Assembly: GCA_035761045.1 (NCBI GenBank)
Contig: DASTRU010000288.1
Coordinates: forward strand, 1-13,835
Length of the DNA stretch: 13,835 bases
From: DASTRU01 sp035761045
GTDB lineage: Bacteria; Pseudomonadota; Gammaproteobacteria; Burkholderiales; Burkholderiaceae_E
Direction of reading: 5' to 3'
In this document: positions 1 to 7,798 of the stretch, one piece after another
Numbering within the stretch: the stretch's first letter is position 1
Layout: each line of letters starts with the position of its first letter
The notes under the pieces: model-generated
Told to the model about the DNA's origin: nothing
The model's input: only the letters and a program-made list of their open reading frames with translations
Databases searched by the model: none
Position numbers and translations under genes: made by a program

Positions 1-1
1 G

Positions 2-391
2 AAGGTGGAATTCCTAAAGCATGGCGAGACACGCAGCTTCGCCATCGTCGATGCCGCGATGAACGACCTTATGCGTCCCGCGATGTACGAAGCCTGGATG
101 GACGTGCAAGCCGTGGTGCCGCGTTCAGGCGAGGCGGTGGAAGTCGACGTGGTCGGCCCGGTGTGTGAATCGGGCGATTGGCTCGCGCGCGAACGAAAAC
201 TCGTCGTAGCCCCAGGCGACTTGATCGCCGTGATGGGCGCGGGCGCCTACGGCATGAGCATGGCGAGCAACTACAACACGCGTGGCCGCGCGGCCGAAGT
301 CATGGTCGACGGCGATCGCGTGCATCTCGTGCGCGAGCGCGAGCGCGTCGAGGATTTATTCGCGCTTGAATCGCGGCTGCCTCAAAACTAA
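2..391 (+). CDS. lysA: Diaminopimelate decarboxylase, C-terminal part (partial at window start)
   Basis: This is the last 129 codons of a PLP-dependent decarboxylase that converts meso-diaminopimelate to L-lysine in the cytoplasm, the final step of lysine synthesis. The visible part includes the family's C-terminal block: VDAAMNDLMRPAMYEAW (substrate and PLP-phosphate side), then GPVCESGDWLAR with the active-site Cys-Glu-Ser that completes the partner subunit's site, then GDLIAVMGAGAYGMSMASNYN near the end. The reading frame is open from base 2, so the gene starts outside the window. The GTG at 5 is an internal Val codon, not a start. The TAA stop overlaps the TAG stop of msrQ by 4 nt (388-391, CTAA), and no terminator hairpin is visible. 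Identity is secure. Only the N-terminal barrel, with the PLP lysine, is not visible. Confidence 0.95.
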   Translation, partial: KVEFLKHGETRSFAIVDAAMNDLMRPAMYEAWMDVQAVVPRSGEAVEVDVVGPVCESGDWLARERKLVVAPGDLIAVMGAGAYGMSMASNYNTRGRAAEVMVDGDRVHLVRERERVEDLFALESRLPQN

Positions 392-1050
392 GTCGTCACG
401 CGTGGCGACTTAGTCGTCGTTGATTGCCAGCGCCACCAAACACGTAGCGCCAACAACACCGCGACGATCACGGCGAACAAGGCGGGATACGCCAAGTCGT
501 TCTTGCCCGCCTTATGCCACCAATAATGCAAGACGGCGAGCGGCGCGATCGCATACACGCTTCGATGCAATGCCTGCCATCGCTTGGCGCCCAACCATTT
601 CGTCGCGCGATGCGTGCTCGTCGCGGCAAGAGGGATCAACAGCACGAAGGCTAGAAAGCCAACGGTGATGAACGGCCGCTTGATGACGTCGGCGGTGAGT
701 TCCGCCACGTCGAAGAAATGGTCGAACCATACCCAGGTGACGAAGTGCAGCACGGCGTAAAAGAAGGCGAACAAGCCCAACAAACGCCGCAAGCGCGCAA
801 GCCAAGGCCAGCCGAGCAGTCGCCGTGCGGGCGTTACGCCGAGCGCCACGCATAACAACACCAACGCGTACCAACCAGTGGTCCGTTGCAAGGTTTCGAT
901 TGGATTAGGCCCCAAGGCCTCATGCGCGACACCCATCGCCAATCGCGCGAACGGGATCAGCGCAGCCAACCACACCAGCGTTTTGACGATCGCGATCGCG
1001 CGTGGCGACAGCATGCGGACGTTAACTTTCACCTCCCGCGCCGTGCTCAC
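388..1050 (-). CDS. msrQ: MsrQ, heme-binding inner-membrane subunit of the MsrPQ methionine sulfoxide reductase
   Basis: A 220-residue membrane protein that passes electrons from the quinone/flavin pool to periplasmic MsrP, which repairs oxidised methionine in envelope proteins. Roughly six hydrophobic segments cover residues 18-205. Candidate heme-ligand histidines are seen at H102 (AVLHFVTWVWFDHFF) and at H162, H175 and H179 (LHRSVY...LHYWWHK), the pattern of the ferric-reductase-like YedZ/MsrQ family; length is typical. The gene begins 2 nt after the msrP stop and is clearly in one operon with it. The GTG at 1050 is preceded by AAGGA at about 9 nt. An ATG at 1014 is an alternative start, which would remove 12 residues and follows a GGGAGG at a rather long distance. 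The gene ends in a 4-nt tail-to-tail overlap with lysA. Confidence 0.93.
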   Translation of the reverse strand: MSTAREVKVNVRMLSPRAIAIVKTLVWLAALIPFARLAMGVAHEALGPNPIETLQRTTGWYALVLLCVALGVTPARRLLGWPWLARLRRLLGLFAFFYAVLHFVTWVWFDHFFDVAELTADVIKRPFITVGFLAFVLLIPLAATSTHRATKWLGAKRWQALHRSVYAIAPLAVLHYWWHKAGKNDLAYPALFAVIVAVLLALRVWWRWQSTTTKSPRVTT

Positions 1051-1052
1051 GC

Positions 1053-2018
1053 TTAGTAGTCCTTGCGCAAGTCCATGCCCGTGTACAAGGACGCGACTTG
1101 CGATTCATAGCCGTTGAACATCAAGGTCTTGCGGCGCGGCGCGAAAAACCCTTCGCTGGGAATGCGTCGCTCGGTCGCCTGGCTCCAACGCGGATGGCTC
1201 ACGTTCGGATTCACGTTCGAATAAAAGCCGTATTCCTGCGGCGCCGATTTCGTCCACGAACTCACTGGCTGTTGCCGCACGAAGCGGATCTTCACGATCG
1301 ACTTCGCGCTCTTGAAGCCGTATTTCCACGGTACGACGAGGCGCACCGGCGCGCCGTTTTGGTTCGGCAAGATTTCGCCATACATGCCAAGCGTCAACAG
1401 CGTGAGCGGGTGCATGGCTTCGTCGATACGCAGCCCTTCGACATACGGCCAATCGAGTACGGCCGAACGCACACCGGGCATGGTGTCGGGCTGCACCGCG
1501 CTCGTGAATTCGACGAATTTGGCATTGCTAGTGGGCTCGACCTTTTTAGCCAGTGCCGCGAACGAGTATCCGATCCACGGAATCACCATGCTCCAACCTT
1601 CGACGCAGCGCAGCCGATACACGCGTTCCTCGAGCGGCGCGAGCTTAAGCAGCTCGTCGATGCCCAACGTCATCGGTTTTTGAACCTCGCCTTCGATCGA
1701 CACCGTCCACGGCCGCGTGCGCAACTTACCGGCATGCATGCCCGGATCGCTTTTATCGGTGCCGAATTCGTAGAAATTGTTGTAGGTGGTCGCGTCGTTG
1801 TACGGCGTTTGTTTTTCAAGAACCGATAAGGGCGACGCTTGCGCGGGCAGCTTGGTACGCGGCGACGGTTGCGCGCGCGCGTCTCGCGCGGCCCATGCGC
1901 CAATGCTGCCGATTCCGGCCGTGACCGCCAACGCGGCGAGAATTTCGCGGCGTCGGTCGAATACGCTTTTGGGCGTGATTTCAGAAGCAGCGATATCGGT
2001 CGGCGGGCGAATGAGCAT
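1053..2018 (-). CDS. msrP: MsrP, periplasmic molybdopterin-dependent methionine sulfoxide reductase catalytic subunit
   Basis: A 321-residue sulfite-oxidase-fold enzyme that reduces both isomers of protein-bound methionine sulfoxide in the periplasm, using electrons from MsrQ. The N-terminus carries a Tat-type signal: basic DRRREIL (residues 21-27), a hydrophobic stretch AALAVTAGIGSIGAWAA, and a likely cleavage after ARA (residue 49). The molybdenum-ligand cysteine is C138 in YRLRCVEGWSMVIPW, as in E. coli YedY. PVRLVVPWKYGFKSAKSI is the conserved cofactor-binding loop. I chose the ATG at 2018 because a GAGGA lies 6 nt upstream and the Tat motif then falls at the usual place; the frame stays open to 2081 but the extra 21 residues do not look like a signal peptide. 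msrP is the first gene of the msrPQ operon and is transcribed away from the lipoprotein gene at 2170. Confidence 0.96.
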   Translation of the reverse strand: MLIRPPTDIAASEITPKSVFDRRREILAALAVTAGIGSIGAWAARDARAQPSPRTKLPAQASPLSVLEKQTPYNDATTYNNFYEFGTDKSDPGMHAGKLRTRPWTVSIEGEVQKPMTLGIDELLKLAPLEERVYRLRCVEGWSMVIPWIGYSFAALAKKVEPTSNAKFVEFTSAVQPDTMPGVRSAVLDWPYVEGLRIDEAMHPLTLLTLGMYGEILPNQNGAPVRLVVPWKYGFKSAKSIVKIRFVRQQPVSSWTKSAPQEYGFYSNVNPNVSHPRWSQATERRIPSEGFFAPRRKTLMFNGYESQVASLYTGMDLRKDY

Positions 2019-2169
2019 GCGACGTCCTCGGTAATGTTGAAAAAAATTCTGGATCTCGAACCATTTATTAGGCAAAACCACTCACTATTTCACGCGCTTA
2101 TCGCAAGCCGATATTTATTCGTCGCGTTTAAAAATGCGGCGATGTGTGTTTTCCCTCGTTGAGACCATC
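2019..2169. promoter_or_regulatory. AT-rich divergent promoter region between msrP and the DUF4382 lipoprotein gene
   Basis: These 151 bases separate two divergent start codons and are much richer in A and T than the genes on either side, so they should hold both promoters. On the plus strand a weak pair is TTCACG (2089-2094) with TATTTA (2112-2117) at a 17-nt spacing. On the minus strand several AT-rich hexamers such as AAATAT followed by CGGC could act as a -10, but none has a convincing -35. The ribosome site GAGGA for msrP lies at the left edge. The region is well supported by gene layout; the individual boxes are not. Confidence 0.45.
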
Positions 2170-3348
2170 ATGTTGATATCACTTCATAGCACTCTTCGAT
2201 CCCGTGGTGCGGCATTAGTTGCCGCCTTGCTTCTCGCCGCTTGCGGTGGCGGAGGCGAAATCAACGGGACCAGTTCGCGTTCGGGCACGCTGAACGTTTC
2301 GTTAACCGACGCTCCCGCATGCGGCTTCGACGCGGTGAACGTGACCGTGCAACGCGTGCGCGTGCATCCAAGCGAAACCGCCGAAGACACAGCCTCGGGG
2401 TGGATTGACATTCGCTTGAACCCGGCTCGCAAGATCAATCTGCTTAATTTGCGCAACGGCGTGCGCGACACCTTGGGTCAAACCTCGATTCCCGAAGGAC
2501 GGTACAACCAGATTCGGCTGGTGCTGCAATCAGGCAGCGTGCTGGCTAATTCCGTCGTACCCAGCGGCGGACGCGAGACGGCGCTTGATACGCCGAGCGC
2601 CTTGCAAAGCGGCATCAAGCTGATTCACAACTTCACCGTGCTCGCCGGGCAAACGGTGGATCTCGTGCTCGACTTCGATGCTTGCCGTTCGATCGTGACC
2701 GCGAACGCGGGCCGTTACCTGCTCAAACCGGTCGTACGTGCGTTAACGACCGCCAATGGCGCGACGATTTCTGGCTCGGTGCCCACCGCGTTGACCGTGG
2801 CTGGCGCGACCTTGAGCTTGCAAACGCTGGATAGCAACGGCCGTCCCGTCGTCGTCACCGCCACGACGCCGGATGCGGGATCGGGCACCTTTCAATTCGC
2901 GCCGGTTCCGGCGGGCGGCAATTACACCTTGGTGGCCGCGGCGCCCGGCTACTCCACCGTCGTCGTGCGCAACGTTCCGACGTCGGCGGGCGGCACGACA
3001 GCGGTCGGCACCTTGCAGCAGCCACCGGTGTCGGTGATGAGTCAAATTAGCGGCCGGATCTTCCCGGTGGGCAACGACGCGGCGGCGCGCGCCATCCAAT
3101 TCCTTACTGGCGGTCCCGCGATCGAGGTGGCCTATGCCAACGCGCAATTCAGCACCGGGCAATACGCGCTTTCGGTACCGATCAATCCGCCGCTCGTCAC
3201 GACCTACACCGCAAGCGGATTGCCGCTGTTCGTGGGCGACACCTTAGTCGCCGGGCTATACACCTTGCAGGCGAGCACGCCGACGCAAAACGCGGAAGTC
3301 GACATCAGCGTGGGCACCCAAGACGTAATTCAAGACTTCACGTTTTAA
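2170..3348 (+). CDS. DUF4382-domain lipoprotein with a carboxypeptidase-regulatory-like repeat
   Basis: A 392-residue exported lipoprotein of unknown function. The signal peptide ends in a lipobox, LLAAC, with C25 the predicted lipidated residue, followed by a Gly-rich linker and no Asp at +2, which suggests the outer membrane. Residues 37-195 fit the DUF4382 pattern: GTLNVSLTDAPACGFDAVNVTVQRVRVH, then DIRLNPARKINLLNL, then IPEGRYNQIRLVL, then LLKPVVRAL. Residues 196-285 look like a carboxypeptidase-regulatory-like beta sandwich (ATISGSV...APVPAGGNYTLVAAAPGY). The remaining 100 residues may hold a second, degenerate copy (ISGRIF...ALSVP). The ATG at 2170 is preferred to one at 2134 because it places the lipobox normally, though its ribosome site is weak. 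The gene is divergent from msrPQ and abuts the HIT gene tail to tail. C51 and C171 could form a disulfide. Confidence 0.85.
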   Translation: MLISLHSTLRSRGAALVAALLLAACGGGGEINGTSSRSGTLNVSLTDAPACGFDAVNVTVQRVRVHPSETAEDTASGWIDIRLNPARKINLLNLRNGVRDTLGQTSIPEGRYNQIRLVLQSGSVLANSVVPSGGRETALDTPSALQSGIKLIHNFTVLAGQTVDLVLDFDACRSIVTANAGRYLLKPVVRALTTANGATISGSVPTALTVAGATLSLQTLDSNGRPVVVTATTPDAGSGTFQFAPVPAGGNYTLVAAAPGYSTVVVRNVPTSAGGTTAVGTLQQPPVSVMSQISGRIFPVGNDAAARAIQFLTGGPAIEVAYANAQFSTGQYALSVPINPPLVTTYTASGLPLFVGDTLVAGLYTLQASTPTQNAEVDISVGTQDVIQDFTF

Positions 3349-3759
3349 CTAACGACGCGTAAGCGCCGCGCGCAAACGCGCGAGCGCTTCGTCGGTCACG
3401 CCGGGCCGCGCGCCCGGCCGTGACGCCGCGGCCCAAATCGGCTGTGGAAAATGCGCGTCGTCGCGCCAGCGTGGAATCACGTGCCAATGCAAGTGCGGCA
3501 CCACGTTGCCAAGACTTGCGAGATTGATTTTGTCGGGCGCGAGCACTTCGCGAATCGCGCGTTCGACATGCATGACGGTCTCGAACATATACGCGCGGTC
3601 AGCGGCGCTTAGGTCGCTCATCTCGCGTACATGCGCATTCCAAATCACGCGGCAAAAGCCTGGATACGCGGCGTCGTTCACCAGCACGATGCGAAGCCGT
3701 TCGTCGCGCGCGACGACTTCGCCACCGTCGGACACGCACAACTCACACGGCGTGGCCAT
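3349..3759 (-). CDS. HIT-family nucleotide hydrolase/transferase-like protein
   Basis: A 136-residue cytoplasmic protein of the histidine-triad superfamily, whose members bind nucleotides and hydrolyse phosphoramidate or dinucleoside polyphosphate bonds. The triad is seen as HLHWHVIPRW (H89, H91, H93). The upstream helix/strand block RLRIVLVNDAAYPGFCRVIWNAHV and the N-terminal CELC pair (C5, C8) are typical of the proteobacterial branch. The substrate is unknown. The ATG at 3759 is chosen because the conserved N-terminus starts there; the frame extends to 3825 but only inside the upstream gene. Only 5 nt separate it from the dehydrogenase stop, so the two are co-transcribed. From memory, HIT genes of this type are often followed by a DUF971-ubiE cluster in betaproteobacteria; here that neighbourhood is absent and the gene abuts a convergent lipoprotein gene. 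Confidence 0.9.
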   Translation of the reverse strand: MATPCELCVSDGGEVVARDERLRIVLVNDAAYPGFCRVIWNAHVREMSDLSAADRAYMFETVMHVERAIREVLAPDKINLASLGNVVPHLHWHVIPRWRDDAHFPQPIWAAASRPGARPGVTDEALARLRAALTRR

Positions 3760-3764
3760 ACGAC

Positions 3765-6700
3765 TTAGACGAGCACGCGTTCGATACCGCCTGAATTCGC
3801 GCGGCCGACATACTCGGGCAGCCATTGCTCGCCCAATACGTGACGCGCGATCTCGACCACGATGTAGTCCGCTTGCGTGCCGCTGTCGGCGTCATAACGA
3901 CTAAGGCCTTGCAAGCACGAGGGGCAGCTCGTGAGCACCTTGACCGCGCCTTGGTGTCCATCGGCGCGCAACGCATCCGCGCCCTTGCGCATCTCCTGCT
4001 CCTTGCGGAACCGCACTTGGGTGGAAACATCGGGCCGGGTCACGGCCAAGGTGCCCGACTCGCCGCAGCAGCGTTCGTTCTTCGCGACCTCGGTGCCCAT
4101 GAGCGCGCGCACCGTCTTCATCGGGTCTTGCTGCTTCATCGGCGTATGGCACGGGTCGTGATACATGTACTTCGTACCCACGACGCCTTCGAGCTTCACG
4201 CCTTTTTCAAGCAAGTACTCGTGAATATCAACGATGCGGCAGCCTGGGAAAATCTTCTCGAATTCATAGGTCGCGAGTTGGTCGTAGCAGGTGCCGCAAC
4301 TGACGACGACGGTTTTGATGTCGAGGTAATTTAACGTGTTGGCCACGCGGTGAAACAGCACGCGGTTGTCGGTTTGAATCTTCTCGGCCTTCTCGAACTG
4401 CCCCGCGCCGCGTTGCGGGTATCCGCAGCACAAATAGCCGGGCGGCAACACGGTTTGCACGCCGACATGCCACAGCATGGCTTGCGTGGCGAGCCCCACT
4501 TGCGAGAACAAGCGTTCGCTACCGCAGCCTGGGAAATAAAACACCGCCTCGGTATCCGCGCTCGTGCGCTTGGGGTCGCGAATGACGGGCACGATGGCGT
4601 CGTCTTCGATATCGAGCAACGCACGCGCGGTTTTCTTCGGCAGATTGCCGGGCATCTTTTTGTTGATGAAGTGAATCACCTGTTCGCGCACCGGCGGTTT
4701 GCCCACGGTTGATGGCGGCGCGCTGGTTTGCTTGCGCGCGACGCGCTTAAGTACGTCGTGCGCGAGACGTTGGGCCTTGTAGCCCCAATCGATCATCAGC
4801 GTGCGCGCGAGTTTGATCGTCTCGGGCCGCGTGGCGTTCAAGAAGAACATCGACGCGGCGGTGCCTGGATTGAATTTGCGTTTGCCAAGCTTGGTCAGCA
4901 AATGCCGCATATGCATCGACACATCGCCAAAGTCGATCTTCACCGGGCACGGGTTCGCGCACTTATGGCAGACCGTGCAATGGTCGGCCACGTCGGCGAA
5001 TTCATCCCAATGCTTCAAGCTGATGCCGCGCCGCGTTTGCTCTTCGTACAAGAAGGCTTCGATGAGCAACGACGTCGCGAGGATTTTGTTGCGCGGGCTG
5101 TACAGCAAGTTGGCGCGCGGCACGTGCGTGGCGCACACGGGCTTGCATTTGCCGCAGCGTAGGCAGTCCTTGACGCTATCGGCGATCGCGCCGATATGCG
5201 ACTGCTGCATGATCAACGACTCATGGCCCATGAGACCAAAGCTTGGCGTGTACGCATCGCTTAGGTCGGCGCGGCGCACGCCTAAGTCGCCGGCCTCGCG
5301 CAACAACTTACCTTTGTTGAAACGACCGTGTGGATCGATGCGCTTTTTGTATTCGACGAAGGGCTTAAGTTCTTCATCGCTTAGGAATTCAAGCTTGGTG
5401 ATGCCAATGCCGTGTTCGCCCGAGATCACGCCATCAAGCGAACGCGCGAGCGCCATGATGCGCACCACCGCGTCATTGGCCTCTTGCAACATGCCGTAAT
5501 CGTCGCTGTTGACGGGAATGTTGGTGTGCACATTGCCGTCGCCCGCATGCATATGCAGCGCGACGAACACACGGCTTTTCAACACGCGCTTATGCGTGCG
5601 TTCGCACAGCTCGAGAATCGGCGCGAACGCCGCGCCCGCGAAGATTTGTCGCAACGGCGCGCGCACTTCGAGCTTCCACGACACGCGTATCGAGCGGTCT
5701 TGCAATTGCGCGAAGTGTTGGTCGATACCCGCCAGCCACGCGCTCCACCGCGCATGCACGCTCGCGATCAACTCGCGCGCTTGTTGCACGCGATCTTCGA
5801 GCAATTCGGCGCTCGGCAATTCGGCCGCGTCGTCCGACTTACCCAACGGCAAATCGCCCGCGAACACGCGTTCGAGTTCGGCGAGCAAGCGCAACTTGTT
5901 CTTGATCGACAACTCGATGTTGATGCGCTCGATGCCGTCGGTGTATTCGCCCATGCGTTCGAGCGGAATCACCACGTCTTCGTTGATCTTGAACGCGTTG
6001 GTGTGTTTGGCGATCGCGGCCGTGCGCGAACGGTCGAGCCAAAACTTCTTGCGCGCCTCGGGGCTTGCGGCCACGAAGCCCTCGCCCACGCGCGCATTGG
6101 CCATGCGCACTACTTCGCTCGCGGCCGAGGCGACCGCGTTTTCATCGTCGCCGACGATGTCGCCGATCAACACCATCTTGGGCAACACGCCGCGCTTGGA
6201 TTTCGTCGCGTAGCCGACGGCTTTCAAATAGCGCTCGTCCAAATGTTCAAGGCCGGCGAGCAACACGCCGGTATTCGCGCGCGATTCAAGAAACGATTTG
6301 ATTTCGACGATGCTTGGAATCGCCTCGCGCGCTTGCCCGAAAAATTCAAGGCAGACGGTGCGCGAATGCTTGGGCATGCGATGGACGACCCAACGCGCGG
6401 CGGTGATCAGGCCGTCGGTGCCTTCCTTCTGAATGCCAGGCAAGCCGGCCAAAAATTTATCGGTCACGTCCTTGCCGAGACCGGTTTTGCGAAAGCTGCG
6501 ACCCGGTACGGTCAACGTTTCGGTGCGCAACACGGCCGCGCGGTCTGGCGCGTGCCGGCCGTCTTTCCAAACCAACTCGAAGCGCGCTTCGGGCACGTCG
6601 TGAATCTTGCCGAGGTTGTGCGCGAGCCGCGTGACTTCAAGCCAATTACCCTCGGGGTCAACCATGCGCCACCAAGCGAGGTTGTCGAGCGCGGTGCCCC

Positions 6701-7634
6701 AAAGCACGGCCTTCTTGCCGCCCGCGTTCATCGCGACGTTGCCGCCAATGCATGAGGCTTCGGCCGATGTCGGGTCCACCGCGAAGACGAACCCCGCTTG
6801 CTCGGCCGCGTCGGCCACGCGTTTGGTGACGACGCCGGCTTCGCTGAATACGGTGGGCACGCGTGCGTCGAGGCCAGGTAAATCGATATGCTCGACCGCG
6901 CTCAGGCGTTCGAGCTTTTCGGTGTTGACCACGGCCGACCACGGCGTAAGCGGCACCGCGCCGCCCGTGTACCCGGTGCCGCCACCGCGCGGAACGATGG
7001 TCAAGCCGCATTCGATGCAGCCGCGCACCAAGGCCGCGGTTTCGTCCTCGGTGTCGGGCGTGAGCACGACGAACGGATATTCGACCCGCCAATCGGTCGC
7101 GTCCGTCACGTGCGAGACCCGGGATAATCCATCAAATTTAATATTATCGGCTCGTGTGACGCGGCCTAGCACGCGTTTAACTTCACGACGCTTGGCTACG
7201 ATCGCATCAAAATCCGCAGCGAACGATTCAATGGCTTGGCGAGTGGCGGCGAGCAAGGTGCCGACCTTGGCGTCGCGCTCCGCGCTGTGCGCATCGCTTG
7301 CGTCCGACGCGCGACGGCGCTCGATTTCGCGCACGCGGTGCCACAGTGCGTCCACCAGCGCGCGGCGGCGCTTGGGGTTGTCGAGCAAGTCGTCTTGTAA
7401 ATACGGGTTGCGTTGAACGACCCAAATGTCGCCCAACACCTCGTACAGCATGCGCGCGCTGCGGCCGGTGCGGCGTTCGGCGCGCAGCTCGTCGAGCACG
7501 CGCCACGCCTCGGCGCCCAGCAAGCGCAGCACGATCTCGCGATCGGAGAACGAGGTGTAGTTGTAGGGGATTTCGCGCAGGCGAGGCGCGTCGTCGGTAG
7601 TGGCTAGGGCGCGAAGGGTATGCGGAGCGTTCAT
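3765..7634 (-). CDS. Large FAD-binding and 4Fe-4S respiratory dehydrogenase (DUF3683 + GlcD/Dld-like + GlpC-like fusion)
   Basis: A 1289-residue multidomain oxidoreductase, probably oxidising a D-2-hydroxyacid and feeding electrons to the quinone pool at the inner membrane face. In order: a DUF3683 region (about 15-180); a PCMH-type FAD domain with PRGGGTGYTGG at 216-226; an FAD-oxidase C-terminal domain with HMHAGDGNVH (694-703) and SGEHGIG (738-744); two CxxCxxCxxxC clusters (C824/827/830/834 and C886/889/892/896) for two 4Fe-4S centres; and two CCG domains (C1037, C1069-1070, C1113, C1116; then C1162, C1189-1190, C1237, C1240). The layout extends that of YdiJ and Dld-II proteins; I cannot name the substrate. 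The ATG at 7634 begins the conserved N-terminus (MNAPHTL...REIPYNYTSFSDREI), although no clear ribosome site precedes it and the frame is open to 7727. The HIT gene follows in the same operon. Confidence 0.92.
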   Translation of the reverse strand: MNAPHTLRALATTDDAPRLREIPYNYTSFSDREIVLRLLGAEAWRVLDELRAERRTGRSARMLYEVLGDIWVVQRNPYLQDDLLDNPKRRRALVDALWHRVREIERRRASDASDAHSAERDAKVGTLLAATRQAIESFAADFDAIVAKRREVKRVLGRVTRADNIKFDGLSRVSHVTDATDWRVEYPFVVLTPDTEDETAALVRGCIECGLTIVPRGGGTGYTGGAVPLTPWSAVVNTEKLERLSAVEHIDLPGLDARVPTVFSEAGVVTKRVADAAEQAGFVFAVDPTSAEASCIGGNVAMNAGGKKAVLWGTALDNLAWWRMVDPEGNWLEVTRLAHNLGKIHDVPEARFELVWKDGRHAPDRAAVLRTETLTVPGRSFRKTGLGKDVTDKFLAGLPGIQKEGTDGLITAARWVVHRMPKHSRTVCLEFFGQAREAIPSIVEIKSFLESRANTGVLLAGLEHLDERYLKAVGYATKSKRGVLPKMVLIGDIVGDDENAVASAASEVVRMANARVGEGFVAASPEARKKFWLDRSRTAAIAKHTNAFKINEDVVIPLERMGEYTDGIERINIELSIKNKLRLLAELERVFAGDLPLGKSDDAAELPSAELLEDRVQQARELIASVHARWSAWLAGIDQHFAQLQDRSIRVSWKLEVRAPLRQIFAGAAFAPILELCERTHKRVLKSRVFVALHMHAGDGNVHTNIPVNSDDYGMLQEANDAVVRIMALARSLDGVISGEHGIGITKLEFLSDEELKPFVEYKKRIDPHGRFNKGKLLREAGDLGVRRADLSDAYTPSFGLMGHESLIMQQSHIGAIADSVKDCLRCGKCKPVCATHVPRANLLYSPRNKILATSLLIEAFLYEEQTRRGISLKHWDEFADVADHCTVCHKCANPCPVKIDFGDVSMHMRHLLTKLGKRKFNPGTAASMFFLNATRPETIKLARTLMIDWGYKAQRLAHDVLKRVARKQTSAPPSTVGKPPVREQVIHFINKKMPGNLPKKTARALLDIEDDAIVPVIRDPKRTSADTEAVFYFPGCGSERLFSQVGLATQAMLWHVGVQTVLPPGYLCCGYPQRGAGQFEKAEKIQTDNRVLFHRVANTLNYLDIKTVVVSCGTCYDQLATYEFEKIFPGCRIVDIHEYLLEKGVKLEGVVGTKYMYHDPCHTPMKQQDPMKTVRALMGTEVAKNERCCGESGTLAVTRPDVSTQVRFRKEQEMRKGADALRADGHQGAVKVLTSCPSCLQGLSRYDADSGTQADYIVVEIARHVLGEQWLPEYVGRANSGGIERVLV

Positions 7635-7657
7635 GACCGGGGCGGGAGATCCGCGAG

Positions 7658-7696
7658 AGCCGGCGATTTTAGCCGCCGAGGGACTTAACGCCGGCT
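7658..7696. repeat. Perfect 8-bp inverted repeat, candidate operator
   Basis: AGCCGGCG (7658-7665) and CGCCGGCT (7689-7696) are exact reverse complements, separated by 23 bases, with centres 31 bp apart (about three helical turns). Each arm contains the self-palindrome GCCGGC. The arms bracket the TAAAAT box proposed for the dehydrogenase promoter: one sits where a -35 would be and the other just downstream of the -10. That is a plausible operator arrangement, but the sequence is also GC-rich and chance is possible. Confidence 0.4.
7666..7671 (-). promoter_or_regulatory. Putative -10 box (TAAAAT) for the FAD/4Fe-4S dehydrogenase-HIT operon
   Basis: On the minus strand the sequence reads GGCTAAAATCGCCGG, five of six matches to the sigma-70 -10 consensus, followed by a C-rich discriminator. 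Transcription would begin near 7659, about 25 nt before the ATG at 7634. No -35-like hexamer is found at 16-18 nt; an inverted-repeat arm occupies that place, so the promoter may need an activator. The box closely resembles the one ahead of ilvA (TAGAATCCGCCGG). Confidence 0.4.
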
Positions 7697-7798
7697 TTGA
7701 CCTCATAAGCAGGCAGGAATTCGTCACGCCCGGATCGAACCTGGCTTGCTACCATCCGCGCCCTTTTCTCGTGCTTGGGCGCTCGCCCCTTCTCGTTT

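Noticed and set aside
1098..1829. Open frame of 243 codons antisense to msrP
   Set aside because: Same explanation: a compositional shadow of a well-supported gene, with no motif or ribosome site.
2134..2169. Earlier ATG for the DUF4382 lipoprotein
   Set aside because: It would move the lipobox Cys to residue 37 and has no ribosome site.
5412..6755. Open frame of 447 codons antisense to the dehydrogenase gene
   Set aside because: It lies wholly opposite a strongly supported gene, is rich in His, Arg and Ala as expected from reading GC-biased codons backwards, and shows no recognisable domain.
7635..7727. N-terminal extension of the dehydrogenase (31 codons)
   Set aside because: The extension covers the putative promoter and inverted repeat and does not fit the conserved start MNAPHTL.
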